64,000 nucleotides of DNA. It comes from JAHBXE01 sp044222195. GTDB lineage: Bacteria; Planctomycetota; Phycisphaerae; Phycisphaerales; UBA1924. The notes beneath the pieces were generated by a model. The model was not told where the DNA came from. It saw only the letters and a list, made by a program, of their open reading frames with translations, and did not search any database. Both the position numbers and the translations under genes were made by a program. The stretch is from NCBI GenBank assembly GCA_044222195.1, contig JBGANS010000008.1, forward strand, positions 62,001-126,000. The letters run 5' to 3'. Shown here piece by piece: positions 8,576 through 19,443 of the stretch; position 1 is the first letter of the stretch; the number at the start of each line of letters is the position of its first letter.

Positions 8576-8581
8576 AGTGTA
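8576..8581 (-). promoter_or_regulatory. -10-like TACACT abutting hydrolase start (8569)
   Basis: Read on the minus strand, TACACT is followed by CGTCGC (6 nt) and then ATG 8569. No SD is present, so a leaderless transcript is predicted. Confidence 0.4.
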
Positions 8582-8609
8582 CCGAGAGCCGGATCTGGAA
8601 CGGCCCGGA

Positions 8610-9788
8610 TCAATACATGTCGGACATCCACGGCGTTCCGGTCGGAAAGACGGCGGATGCGGCGGCAACGGCGGCGGAATCGCCCTCGATCTTTCCGAGC
8701 TGCGCGAGTTGGACCGCGGAGAGATAGCCGCTGAAGAGCGGGGCGAGGGTGCGGGCATCGAGGCGAAGGTCACCCCGCCCGCCCTTGGCGACGCTGGCCC
8801 GCCCACCCTCGACGGTGATTGTCCACCGGCCGGTATTCGCGGGAATCGTCTCATCGCGAACATCCAGGTGGGCCTGGCCGCGGTTGGAAGCGGGATAGCC
8901 CCGGGCCTCGAACGCACGCTTGACGTCGATGACGCGGAGCATCCAGAAGTGCTTGAGCGAGATCGTGTAACGCTGTTCGGCGAGCAGATAGAGAGCGGGG
9001 TGGAGCGGGCCGCCGCAGAACGTGACGTCGATCGCGATGGATGAGAAGTCTTCGAGGAGGGTCAGGAGCCGGCGGCCGGCACGAGCGGTGGAGAACACGA
9101 GGTCGGTGAGCGAGAGGTCCTGCGTGCCCTCCGGACGGCGCTGCTGATTGATGTACAGATACCCCTCGATTTCGCCGGACTCGTTGCACGCAGCAAAGCC
9201 GTGATAGACGTTCTCGCGGAATGTCTTCACACGATTCCAGATGTAGGGGCCGCGGTCCAACGGTCCATCGTGGGCGCGGGCAAACGCCGTGTAGCAGGCG
9301 CGGACCTTGGCTTCGTCCGCATCCTCGATCGGGCGGATGGAGAGTGACTTCTCCCGGCAATCGATCGAGCGAACGGGGAGCCTGATCTCGAACCTGTGCC
9401 CGGCCTGCTCGTAGCCGACTCTCTGATAGAGCGGCTGCGTCGCGGGGTACAGCCCCGACAGCGCCGCCCCCTCGGCGTGCATCTCCTGCATGGCCGCGGC
9501 CATCATCCGCCCGGCGACGCCGCGGCCACGGCCCTCGGGCGCCACACCAACTCCGGCGATTCCGATGAGCGGGACGGAGACCCCGCCGAAGAACTCGCCC
9601 ATGGGGATCCGGAGGAGGCAGGAGACCGGGTCGCCGGTGGGCGGGCGGAGGACGCGAACATGCTGCGGGCCGGCCTTGGTGAGCCAATCCGCCGTGCCTT
9701 CGCGCGGCCCGCCAAACGCGAGCGAAAGGATTCGCGCGACGGCGGAGAGTTCGCTCTCTCGCATCGTGCCATAGTGCAAGTCAGACAT
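8610..9788 (-). CDS. Eis-type GNAT N-acetyltransferase
   Basis: The 392-residue protein has an N-terminal GNAT domain with the acetyl-CoA loop motif VAPEGRGRGVAGRMM (about residues 83-97), a second GNAT-like domain in the middle, and a C-terminal SCP2-like domain (about 300-390). This three-domain build and length match the Eis family (Acetyltransf_9 plus SCP2_2). Members acetylate amines such as aminoglycosides or protein lysines; the substrate here is unknown. It lies 40 nt upstream of the hydrolase start but has its own -10-like element. Confidence 0.8.
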   Translation of the reverse strand: MSDLHYGTMRESELSAVARILSLAFGGPREGTADWLTKAGPQHVRVLRPPTGDPVSCLLRIPMGEFFGGVSVPLIGIAGVGVAPEGRGRGVAGRMMAAAMQEMHAEGAALSGLYPATQPLYQRVGYEQAGHRFEIRLPVRSIDCREKSLSIRPIEDADEAKVRACYTAFARAHDGPLDRGPYIWNRVKTFRENVYHGFAACNESGEIEGYLYINQQRRPEGTQDLSLTDLVFSTARAGRRLLTLLEDFSSIAIDVTFCGGPLHPALYLLAEQRYTISLKHFWMLRVIDVKRAFEARGYPASNRGQAHLDVRDETIPANTGRWTITVEGGRASVAKGGRGDLRLDARTLAPLFSGYLSAVQLAQLGKIEGDSAAVAAASAVFPTGTPWMSDMY

Positions 9789-9794
9789 GTGGCG

Positions 9795-9800
9795 AGTTTA
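9795..9800 (-). promoter_or_regulatory. -10-like TAAACT abutting acetyltransferase start (9788)
   Basis: On the minus strand TAAACT is followed by CGCCAC (6 nt) and ATG 9788, with no SD. A leaderless mRNA is predicted. Confidence 0.4.
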
Positions 9801-9824
9801 GGACGAAAGGACGACGACGCCGAG

Positions 9825-10316
9825 TCATTGCGGCTGGAGGAACCCAAAGTGCAGTTCGGCGTGACGCATGTTCAGTCGCTTGACGTCGTCGTGGGTCATT
9901 TCGCCGAACGCCGGGCTCGCGTGCCGCGGCGGGGTCGACTCCAGCCGGCTGATGGCGACACGGAGCTTCTTGAGTGCATCCTCGGTCGAGAGAGGTTCTG
10001 TGCCGACCGTGCCGCCCTCGACCTTGGGAATACGGACGCCCTGGGGCATGCCTTTGTTCAGGACCTTCTTCTTGGCTAGCTTGAGGATCCAGCGGATCGG
10101 CAGCGGCGGAGTCTTGAGTCGATCCGGGAAGCCCTCGTACGGGTACCCGGCCCACGACGCCACGTGGTTGAACACCTGCCCCGGCGTCCAGTTGCCCAGC
10201 GTCTTGAGTTTGCCATCCCTTTCCGCAGCGGCGAGACGCTCGGCTTCGGCGACGATGTCGCTCAGCGTGGAAAAGTGCAGCTTGCGGCGCTGGACGTGCT
10301 TGGTTTCGACGGGCAT
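9825..10316 (-). CDS. DUF1569 (DinB-superfamily) protein
   Basis: The 163-residue protein matches the DUF1569 pattern: an N-terminal helix, LGNWTPGQVFNHVASW in the first metal-site helix, and a C-terminal RHAELHFGFLQPQ with the second set of His. DUF1569 belongs to the DinB/YfiT-like metal-binding four-helix bundles, of which many are thiol-dependent transferases or damage-inducible proteins; the role of this one is unknown. ATG 10316 is preceded by a GGAG about eight bases upstream. Another DinB-type protein is at 52218-52700. Confidence 0.75.
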   Translation of the reverse strand: MPVETKHVQRRKLHFSTLSDIVAEAERLAAAERDGKLKTLGNWTPGQVFNHVASWAGYPYEGFPDRLKTPPLPIRWILKLAKKKVLNKGMPQGVRIPKVEGGTVGTEPLSTEDALKKLRVAISRLESTPPRHASPAFGEMTHDDVKRLNMRHAELHFGFLQPQ

Positions 10317-10546
10317 GGATCGCTCCGGGACCGGGGGTGAGGGAGTTTAGCGGCCAAGGCGCCGATGTTGTGACTCTCGCTGGTTCGTGACGCACGGAAG
10401 CGGCGCATCCCGTCTCCCTCAAGCGTCCGGAGTGTGCGGTGTCGAGGTGCCGGCCTCCCCACTGAGGTCCAGCGCAGCCCCGGGCGAAGGTGTCTTCCAT
10501 GTCGCGGACTCGACAAGTGGATCGCGGCGCGCCATGGAAGTCCTGA

Positions 10547-11536
10547 CTACAGACGATCGACACGAGCCAGCGACCGCCGGGCCATCCAGATGAACACCAT
10601 TCCCCCCAGGAGCGCCGTCAGAATCCCGATCGGCATACGCCCCGAACCAAGATCGATGGCCCGGGTCGCTGCGTCGGCCCCCACGACCAGCATCGCGCCG
10701 CACAGCGCACTGCCAGGAACCACCGTCCGATGACCCGGCCCCGCGGCGAGCCTGACCAGGTGCGGCGCGACAAGCCCGATGAACCCGATCGGGCCCGCCA
10801 GCACGACTGCCAGGGCCGTCAGTGCCCCTGCTCCGATGAAGAGACTGATCCGCAGCGACCGGATCGGCACTCCCACACTGGCGGCCTCGTCATCCCCCAT
10901 GCCCGATGCATCCAGCATCGGCGCGGCGACGGCACCGAGCAACACCGCCGTCGGAACAAGGCACATCCCGGCCAGCAGCGCCGCCCTCGGGGCATCGTCG
11001 CTGAGGGCGCCAATCGTCCAGCGACTGATCGACACGCCGCGATCGGGCATGAGGTACATCAGGAACATCGTGCCCGCGCCGCACATGATGCTGACGATCA
11101 CGCCAACCAGCACCAATCGCACGGGTTCGACATGCCCCCGAGTCTGGCTCAGCGCGTACACGAGCGCCAAGGCTCCGAGTGCGCCGGCCAGCGCGGCGGC
11201 CGAACTGACAGTGGTCGTCGCCGGAACCGACGTCGCTCCCCCGACAGTGGCCGTGAGGTACGTTGAAAGAGTTACGGCGAGCCCGGCGCCGGAGGCCGGG
11301 CCGATCAGGTCTGGCGAGGCCAGCGGGTTGCGGAGCAGGCTCTGCAGGAACACGCCGGCAAGCGCGAGCGCAGCCCCAACCACTACGCCCGAAAGCACGC
11401 GATCCAGGCGCAGCCGCCACGCCCCGTGCTCCGGCCACGCCAGGCCCGATGGACCGAGCGCCAGCCGGAGCGCGATCGCCGCCCCGAGCAGGACGATCAA
11501 CACGAGGATGACGGCGCCGGGCCTACGCACGGGCAC
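10547..11536 (-). CDS. FecCD-family ABC transporter permease, orphan
   Basis: The 329-residue membrane protein has about nine to ten helices and the FecCD/BtuC signatures: GAALALAGVFLQSLLRNPLASPDLIGPASGAG near the N-terminus (residues about 52-83) and GPIGFIGLVAPHLVRLAAGPGHR (about 247-269), the coupling region that touches the ATPase. The family imports iron-siderophore, haem or cobalamin. No substrate-binding protein, ATPase or TonB receptor gene lies beside it, so it either borrows partners or is a remnant. Start is GTG 11536, and the gene follows DUF1294 by 25 nt. Confidence 0.85.
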   Translation of the reverse strand: MPVRRPGAVILVLIVLLGAAIALRLALGPSGLAWPEHGAWRLRLDRVLSGVVVGAALALAGVFLQSLLRNPLASPDLIGPASGAGLAVTLSTYLTATVGGATSVPATTTVSSAAALAGALGALALVYALSQTRGHVEPVRLVLVGVIVSIMCGAGTMFLMYLMPDRGVSISRWTIGALSDDAPRAALLAGMCLVPTAVLLGAVAAPMLDASGMGDDEAASVGVPIRSLRISLFIGAGALTALAVVLAGPIGFIGLVAPHLVRLAAGPGHRTVVPGSALCGAMLVVGADAATRAIDLGSGRMPIGILTALLGGMVFIWMARRSLARVDRL

Positions 11537-11561
11537 AGGCTAGCGTGCGGAAGGACGGGAA

Positions 11562-11834
11562 TCATGACCACCACAACACCAGCACCCACGCCGCCGCGTG
11601 CACCACGATGATCGCGGCCGTCACCGCCTGGTACCGCCGCTTGGACGACTTGTGTCGCAACAGCCGCATTCCGAGCAGCGCGCCAGGCCAACCCCCCAGC
11701 AGTTCGGCCGTGTGCAGCGTCGCCTCCGGAATGCGACGTCTCCCGCGAGTCGCGGCGTGTTTGTCTACGGCGAACATGACGAAGACCACAGCGCTGACGG
11801 CCACATAGACAGCGCTCACGCCGACCAGAATCAC
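11562..11834 (-). CDS. DUF1294 small membrane protein
   Basis: The 90-residue protein shows the DUF1294 core: FAVDKHAA..GRRRIPE..LH..ELLGGWPGALLGMRLLRHKSSKRRYQ, flanked by two or three membrane helices. In other bacteria this domain is often fused to a cold-shock domain, but here it is alone. Function is unknown. Start GTG 11834 has GAGGG about eight bases upstream. Confidence 0.8.
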   Translation of the reverse strand: MILVGVSAVYVAVSAVVFVMFAVDKHAATRGRRRIPEATLHTAELLGGWPGALLGMRLLRHKSSKRRYQAVTAAIIVVHAAAWVLVLWWS

Positions 11835-12056
11835 AGGGTTCCCTCAGTCTTATGGACGGTGAAGGTACCCGTCGCTGGACACCACACGCTCCGGGCCCTT
11901 CCCGCGTGGACCCACCGCACGTGCCGATTCTGGACGATCCTGTCTCGATGGTGGAGCGATCCGCCGCGAACACGAGGGGTTCCGCGACCCCGTTTCCCAC
12001 CCCCAGAACCCCCCGAAATCGGCGATTTTTCGGACGCGGAAGCGTCCCAAATATGG
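11835..12056. other. Intergenic region upstream of RRM gene
   Basis: The stretch between the divergent DUF1294 and RRM genes has no convincing ORF. It contains the SD for DUF1294 at its left edge and ends at a strong -10 (TATACT, 12057-12062). I see no clear -35 and no riboswitch-like fold. Confidence 0.35.
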
Positions 12057-12062
12057 TATACT
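12057..12062 (+). promoter_or_regulatory. -10 TATACT upstream of RRM gene
   Basis: TATACT is followed by TCCCTT (6 nt) and then an ATG at 12069 that is in frame with the RRM gene. The spacing equals that of the other start-abutting hexamers, so translation could begin at 12069 from a leaderless mRNA, or the mRNA has a leader of about 105 nt before ATG 12174. Confidence 0.5.
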
Positions 12063-12173
12063 TCCCTTATGGCCGAACGCGGAGTGTCCGTGGGTCGGCG
12101 CCGACCGTGGCTCAATCTCGCCCGAGTGTCAGCAGCGGTGGGGTCCCAGGATTGCTCGGGCAAGGTTCGAGTC

Positions 12174-12557
<384 letters not shown>

Positions 12558-12588
12558 TCTCCATTCCATCGATCTCAAGTCCCACACG

Positions 12589-12614
12589 ACCCCCGCGACG
12601 AGCGGGGGTTTTTC
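12589..12614 (+). terminator. Intrinsic terminator after RRM gene
   Basis: The stem ACCCCCGC / GCGGGGGT with a five-base loop (GACGA) is followed directly by TTTTT. It lies about 30 nt after the RRM stop codon. Confidence 0.85.
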
Positions 12615-12691
12615 TTGGGACCTTCGGGCGCGCATGAATGGACCTGGGAGACGTCTAAAGTGTTCAGCTGGGAAGTCCTCGGGAGGTACGC

Positions 12692-14644
12692 GTGCCGATT
12701 CGGTGGAAGCTGATTCTCGCCATCGGCGGACCTCTCCTGGTGCTGATGTCCACGCTGCTGATTCTCGACTATCAGCGCCTCAAGGCCGTCGCGCTGACCC
12801 AGAACTCTCACCGGGTGACCGAAATCGCCCTCCGCCACGCCGCGAGATACAAGGGCGTGTTCGACACGGTGGCCCAGGTGGCCCGAATGGGGGCCGCATT
12901 CGTCAGCACGCACGGCGACCTGAACGAAGGCGAGCTCTACGAGCTCCTCCGTGAGCATGTGGACCGCAACCGCCTGGTGTACGGCTCGTGCCTGGCGTTC
13001 GAGCCGGGAGCGTTCAAGCTCAAGGGGCAGGGAATGCCCGTGCGGATCCCCGAGGCGGCCCGCGAGCACGTCCGCCCCAACGACGCCTTGTTTGGCCCGT
13101 ACGTGTTCCGCGCCGGCCCGCAACTCCAGCGACTCGACGTCGCGGATGTGTACGACTACACCCGACCTGAGTGGGACTGGTACACCCGGCCGCGGCGGGA
13201 TCACAAGGAGAGCTGGACCGACCCATTCCTCGACAAGGATGCGGGCGATGTGCCGATGGTGACGTTCTCCTCGCCCATCATCCGCCAGGGGACATTTGTC
13301 GGCGTCGCCACGGTGGATGTCCAGCTCGAGCAGCTCCGCCGCGACAGTCTCGCCGACCGCTCTCCGGCGACCGACGTCTACATCATCGACAAGCAGGGGA
13401 GATACGTGCTCGCCCCGATGAGCACGATGATCATGAGCGAGACCGTGTTCGACACGGCGTCCAAGATCAAGTCGCCGGAGCTGGAAGACATCATCCGCCG
13501 GCGCGTCCTTGAAGGCGAACGCGGCACCGGCACGTTCTACGACACCGACTCGCAGCAGAACCTGATCGTCTACTTTGCGCCGATCGAGGGGACCGAGTGG
13601 TACCTCGGCTGCGTTTCGCCGGAGAACTACTTCCTCGGCGAGCAGATGGCCGCCCTCCGCGTCCGCATGATCATCGGCGTGGTGCTCGTCGGCGTCATTC
13701 TCGGGCTCGTGACCCTCATCGGTTCGTGGATCGTGCGCCCGGTCGGCACACTGGCCGCGGCGGTCGAGGCCGTGGGAAAGGGCGACCTTTCCGCGGTCGT
13801 CGAGACCCGCAGCCGCGACGAAATCGGCCAGCTCGGGCGCGGGTTCAACACCATGATGCAGGAACTCCGCCGGCACGTGGAGGCGCTGACCAAGGCGACC
13901 GCAGCGCGCCAGGCCGTCGAGAGCGAACTGACCATCGCCAGGTCGATCCAGGCCTCTCTGCTCCCACGAGAGTTTCCAAAGCGGACGGACTTTGACCTGT
14001 ACGCCGCGAGCGCCCCCGCCCGCCAGGTCGGCGGGGACTTCTTCGACTTCTTCTTCGTCGACGACCACACCCTGGCGGTTGTCATCGCGGATGTCTCCGG
14101 CAAGGGCGTGCCCGCGGCCATTTTCATGGCCGTCGCGCGAACCCTCGTACGCGACCTCGCGGCCTCCGGCCGACGCAGCCCCGCGGAAGTCCTGGACCAC
14201 GCCAACGACGTCCTCGCACGCGAGAACACCGAGGGGATGTTTGTGACGCTCTTCATGGGACGCTACGACACGCGGACCGGAGCGTTCCGCTACGCCTGCG
14301 CCGGCCACCCGCCCGCCTACCTGGTCACTTCCCGCGGCAACGTTCACCGCTGCACCGAGTCCACGGGCACCGTCCTCGGCGTGTTCACCGATGAGAAGTT
14401 CGTGGAACGCTCGGTCATGCTCGTGCCCGGGGACCGGTTGGTGTTCTACACAGACGGCGTACCCGAAGCACGTTCCCGCACCGGCGAGTTCTACCGCGAA
14501 GCCCGGTTCGAGGCGCTGCTCACCGCCGAGAGCGGACAAACCGTGCGTGGCCTGTGCGAAGCGGCGATGGCGGACGTGAATCGTTTCCAGGACGGCGAGG
14601 CCCACGATGACGTCACGCTCATGGTGCTGAGCCGGATCGTGTGA
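12692..14644 (+). CDS. Membrane sensor with PP2C-type (SpoIIE/RsbU) phosphatase domain
   Basis: The 650-residue protein begins at GTG 12692 with GGGAGGT just upstream. It has a first membrane helix (about 5-25), a periplasmic dCache-like sensor (about 30-310, ending YFAPIEGTEWYLGCV), a second helix (about 324-350), a HAMP domain (IVRPVGTLAAAVEAVGKGDLSAVV...DEIGQLGRGFNTM), and a C-terminal SpoIIE/PP2C phosphatase domain (RQVGGDFFDFFFVDD, ADVSGKGVPAAIFMA, GHPPAYLV, YTDGVPEARS). Such proteins dephosphorylate STAS anti-anti-sigma factors in partner-switching pathways. A STAS/anti-sigma pair that could be its target is at 35985-36871. Confidence 0.9.
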   Translation: MPIRWKLILAIGGPLLVLMSTLLILDYQRLKAVALTQNSHRVTEIALRHAARYKGVFDTVAQVARMGAAFVSTHGDLNEGELYELLREHVDRNRLVYGSCLAFEPGAFKLKGQGMPVRIPEAAREHVRPNDALFGPYVFRAGPQLQRLDVADVYDYTRPEWDWYTRPRRDHKESWTDPFLDKDAGDVPMVTFSSPIIRQGTFVGVATVDVQLEQLRRDSLADRSPATDVYIIDKQGRYVLAPMSTMIMSETVFDTASKIKSPELEDIIRRRVLEGERGTGTFYDTDSQQNLIVYFAPIEGTEWYLGCVSPENYFLGEQMAALRVRMIIGVVLVGVILGLVTLIGSWIVRPVGTLAAAVEAVGKGDLSAVVETRSRDEIGQLGRGFNTMMQELRRHVEALTKATAARQAVESELTIARSIQASLLPREFPKRTDFDLYAASAPARQVGGDFFDFFFVDDHTLAVVIADVSGKGVPAAIFMAVARTLVRDLAASGRRSPAEVLDHANDVLARENTEGMFVTLFMGRYDTRTGAFRYACAGHPPAYLVTSRGNVHRCTESTGTVLGVFTDEKFVERSVMLVPGDRLVFYTDGVPEARSRTGEFYREARFEALLTAESGQTVRGLCEAAMADVNRFQDGEAHDDVTLMVLSRIV

Positions 14645-15997
14645 TCAATCGTGCCGCAAGGCCACGATCGGATCCTGGTTCGCCGCCTTGCGCGCCGGAT
14701 AGATCCCGAAGATCAAGCCCGTCAGCGCCGAAACGATGAACGCGACCGCGATGGACCACGTCGTCACCTGCGTCGGCAGGGCTACATCGGCGTCGAAGTA
14801 CCGCCCGATGAACGGCGCCTTGGGAAGCAACGGAACACCCAGGCCGATCACGATGCTCCCCCCGACGCCGAGCGCCACGCCGATCAGCCCCCCAATCGAA
14901 GAGAGCACGCCCGTCTCAACCAGGAACTGCCACACGATGTGGCGGCGCGTCGCGCCCAGCGCCCGCCGGATGCCGATCTCTCGCGTTCGTTCCGTCACGG
15001 AGGCCAGCATGATGTTCATGATGCCGATGCCGCCGACCAGGAGTGAAATGCCCGCAATCGCCGTCAGAATCGCCGCGTACGTCAGCAGTTGCTTCCGCTT
15101 CTGCTCCAGCAGCTCGAAGGGAACAATGATCGAGACATCCTTCGCATCGGTCCCGCCCGTGCGCGGGTCCTTGTGCCTCACGTCGATGATCCGCTTGAGC
15201 AACGCCGCGTCGGACATCACCCGGTCCGTGTTCTCGCACGCGAAGTACACCTCCGAGACCTGCACCTCGTTGGCGCTGAAACTCCCGGACTGGCGGCGGA
15301 AGACCATGTCCCCGAACACCACGCGGCAGGCCGTCATCGGGATGTGCACATCCCGGTTCAGGTCTCGCCCCACCAGCGCCGAGCCCGCGCCACCCGACAA
15401 CCCAACGGGCGCGAGCACTCCCACGATCGTGAACGCCTTGTCGTCGATGCGGAGCGTGTCGCCCAGGGGGTCGTCAAAGGGAAAGAGCTGGCGTGCAACG
15501 TCCGCCCCGATGACGGCGACCATCGCCTGTTCATCCATGTCACCCTGCGTGAGATACCGGCCCCGGTCGATGCGCAGACGCGCCACCCGGATCAGGTCCG
15601 GCGTCGTTCCGAACGTCTGGCTCGGGATGTTCCGGTCGCCCTTGATCAGCTGGCCCCCAGCCTCCTTGAGCGGCACGATCGCCTCGGCATCGGGGAAGTT
15701 TTCGCGAATCACCGCGAGCGTGTCACGCGTCAGCCCGTACTGACTCACCCAGCTCCGCTGCTGCCCTCCCTGCTGCTGGGTGGACTCTGCCGGCTTGACC
15801 GACCGCAGGATGATGTTCTTCGCCCCGAGCTGCTCGATCTGCAGCAGCGCCGCCCGCTTGCCCCCCTCCCCCACCCCCACCATCGTGATCACGGCGCTGA
15901 CCCCGAGGATGATCCCCCGGGCTGTCAAACACGACCGCAGCTTGTGCAGGCGCAGATTGGTCAGACCAAGTCGTATGGTTTCCAGCAGGAACGTCAA
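14645..15997 (-). CDS. MacB-type ABC transporter permease
   Basis: The 450-residue protein has the MacB/FtsX architecture: one N-terminal helix (about 20-45), a large periplasmic MacB-PCD domain (about 45-300), and three C-terminal helices with the signature TEIG-like stretch ASVTERTREIGIRRALGATRRHIVWQFLVET. Start is TTG 15997 with GGAG eight bases upstream. Such permeases pair with a LolD/MacB-like ATPase for lipoprotein release, peptide export or mechanotransmission, but no ATPase gene is adjacent. Its stop codon abuts the stop of the phosphatase gene on the other strand (shared TGATCA, 14642-14647). Confidence 0.85.
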   Translation of the reverse strand: MTFLLETIRLGLTNLRLHKLRSCLTARGIILGVSAVITMVGVGEGGKRAALLQIEQLGAKNIILRSVKPAESTQQQGGQQRSWVSQYGLTRDTLAVIRENFPDAEAIVPLKEAGGQLIKGDRNIPSQTFGTTPDLIRVARLRIDRGRYLTQGDMDEQAMVAVIGADVARQLFPFDDPLGDTLRIDDKAFTIVGVLAPVGLSGGAGSALVGRDLNRDVHIPMTACRVVFGDMVFRRQSGSFSANEVQVSEVYFACENTDRVMSDAALLKRIIDVRHKDPRTGGTDAKDVSIIVPFELLEQKRKQLLTYAAILTAIAGISLLVGGIGIMNIMLASVTERTREIGIRRALGATRRHIVWQFLVETGVLSSIGGLIGVALGVGGSIVIGLGVPLLPKAPFIGRYFDADVALPTQVTTWSIAVAFIVSALTGLIFGIYPARKAANQDPIVALRHD

Positions 15998-16056
15998 CGC
16001 GGCGTCTCCGGCAAGCCGATCAATGGTAGAGAGTCGTACCGGGAGACGAACCGTCA

Positions 16057-16335
16057 GTGGCAGAGATTGATATCCAGACTGAGCAGGAATCCGGCCGCGG
16101 CTGGGTCTACCAGGCCGCCATCGACCGGCTGGGCCATCGGACCGAGCACACGGTCACCCTCGCGTGGGTCGATCACGAACTGTGGAGCGGGGGCCGCGTC
16201 GCACCGTCCAAGGTTGTAGAGGCGTTGATCGCCTTCATCATCGAGCACGGGCGCGAAGTCCCGTCGACGTTTGACGCCGCAACGGTTCGCCGATGGATAC
16301 CCGAAGTGGACCGCGACCTGCCGGGCCGCTTCTAG
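16057..16335 (+). CDS. Hypothetical small protein
   Basis: The 92-residue protein begins at GTG 16057. It is soluble, with a predicted strand-strand-helix pattern (YQAAIDRLGHRTEHTVTLAWVDHELW...SKVVEALIAFIIEHG), and ends EVDRDLPGRF. I do not recognise the family. Its codon use matches its neighbours and it sits between a divergent permease gene and the kinase gene 98 nt downstream, so it is probably real. Confidence 0.55.
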   Translation: MAEIDIQTEQESGRGWVYQAAIDRLGHRTEHTVTLAWVDHELWSGGRVAPSKVVEALIAFIIEHGREVPSTFDAATVRRWIPEVDRDLPGRF

Positions 16336-16421
16336 CCGAAGACCTCACAGCGCCCCCGCCATTCCAATTCGTGGCACGCTCCCATCGCTTTCTGCGCTAG
16401 ATCGGCGTGTCGATTCTCCTG

Positions 16422-16427
16422 TACACT
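16422..16427 (+). promoter_or_regulatory. -10-like TACACT abutting kinase start (16434)
   Basis: TACACT is followed by ACCTCC (6 nt) and GTG 16434. No SD is present before this GTG or before the in-frame GTG at 16407, so the spacing favours 16434 as a leaderless start. Confidence 0.4.
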
Positions 16428-16433
16428 ACCTCC

Positions 16434-18371
<1,938 letters not shown>

Positions 18372-18384
18372 TGACTTGGAACCT

Positions 18385-19413
18385 TTATCCGAACGAGCTG
18401 CGATCCTGATCGGTGACCCTGTGAAGCAGGACCTCGCCGTAATGCCATCCTCGCGCGCTCGCGTTGGCCCGAATCGAATCCATCACCGCCCCCAACTCTT
18501 CGCGGGGACCCAAGTCGTGTAAGAGTACAGCGAGCGCTATTTTTGCTTGCCCGCCGGCAACATATTCTCGCAATGCGCAGTCCCTCATGGCTTCATCAGA
18601 ACGCAGTTCGCGAAGGTACGCCATCGCGGGGCCCAACAGCGCAGCTTCGATCTCCTGTTCGACTTGTGCTGCATCACTCCTTGACGAAAACGTCCACCAG
18701 CGATCTTCCCCCGGAGGAATAAACTCGCCCAGTCGGCGGCCCCACGCGGAAGGGTCGCCCCACGATGGCCGCTTGTTCACATTCAACTCGCCGTGGAAGT
18801 ACCGCAGTCGGTCGGAGATCACCTGGAGATTGATGGTGATCTTGCACGTGTCTCCTTCGTTCCACTTGTCCCGCTGGATCACCACGAGCCCCCATACCCC
18901 GTTGCCCCGCAGATACCACTGATTCCCTGCCTTCTGAAACCCACGAGCCTTGAGCGCGGGAGCCAGCCTCTCGGCGATGAACCGGTTCAGCAGCTGCTGC
19001 CCGACACCGATCGCCCGCTTCGGCTGTGCCGGGGCCTTGGGCTTCGGAGGTATCGCAAGCTGGCGTCGAACGTCGCTCGCAAAGTCATCCGGCGCGACAA
19101 TCATCTCCTCGCCAGAGGAGTACATTCGGAGCGACACCATCATGCCATCCCGCTGAAGGCGCGGGAGAATCTCTTCCAGCAACTGCAACGAGTTCAGTTC
19201 CGTCGTACCCGCACCTTTCCCACGATCGGGACTTGTCGCAGCGATACATTCCAACGCAAAGACGGGGCTAATCCACATCGGAAGCCGAGCGTCTTCATCA
19301 TCCCGGCTTCCCACGCTGAACTCGGCACCACCGAGTCGAAGCATGTGAAGCCCTCGCTTCGCCGCTTGCCGAACGATGAACTTGTAGTCACTTGAGCGTC
19401 GCAACTTGTCCAC
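18385..19413 (-). CDS. DUF4304-domain protein
   Basis: The 342-residue protein starts at GTG 19413. Residues about 140-260 match the DUF4304 pattern (FIAERLAPALKARGFQKAGNQWYLRGNGVWGLVVIQRDKWN, then KITINLQV), a fold common in proteins near toxin-immunity loci and in orphan genes. The N-terminal 110 residues and the C-terminal part (RELRSDEAMRDCALREYVAGGQAKIALAVLLHDLG) are not recognised. Function unknown. The gene is convergent with the kinase gene, with only 13 nt between the stop codons. Confidence 0.7.
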   Translation of the reverse strand: MDKLRRSSDYKFIVRQAAKRGLHMLRLGGAEFSVGSRDDEDARLPMWISPVFALECIAATSPDRGKGAGTTELNSLQLLEEILPRLQRDGMMVSLRMYSSGEEMIVAPDDFASDVRRQLAIPPKPKAPAQPKRAIGVGQQLLNRFIAERLAPALKARGFQKAGNQWYLRGNGVWGLVVIQRDKWNEGDTCKITINLQVISDRLRYFHGELNVNKRPSWGDPSAWGRRLGEFIPPGEDRWWTFSSRSDAAQVEQEIEAALLGPAMAYLRELRSDEAMRDCALREYVAGGQAKIALAVLLHDLGPREELGAVMDSIRANASARGWHYGEVLLHRVTDQDRSSFG

Positions 19414-19419
19414 GTCGAT

Positions 19420-19425
19420 AGCGTA
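19420..19425 (-). promoter_or_regulatory. -10-like TACGCT abutting DUF4304 start (19413)
   Basis: On the minus strand TACGCT is followed by ATCGAC (6 nt) and GTG 19413. No SD is present. Confidence 0.4.
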
Positions 19426-19443
19426 CCGCGCCGTCGCGCTCTG

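Noticed and set aside
12575..14605. 676-codon open frame on the minus strand opposite the phosphatase gene
   Set aside because: Composition is typical of an antisense shadow and has no domain pattern, while the plus-strand protein has clear sensor, HAMP and PP2C motifs.
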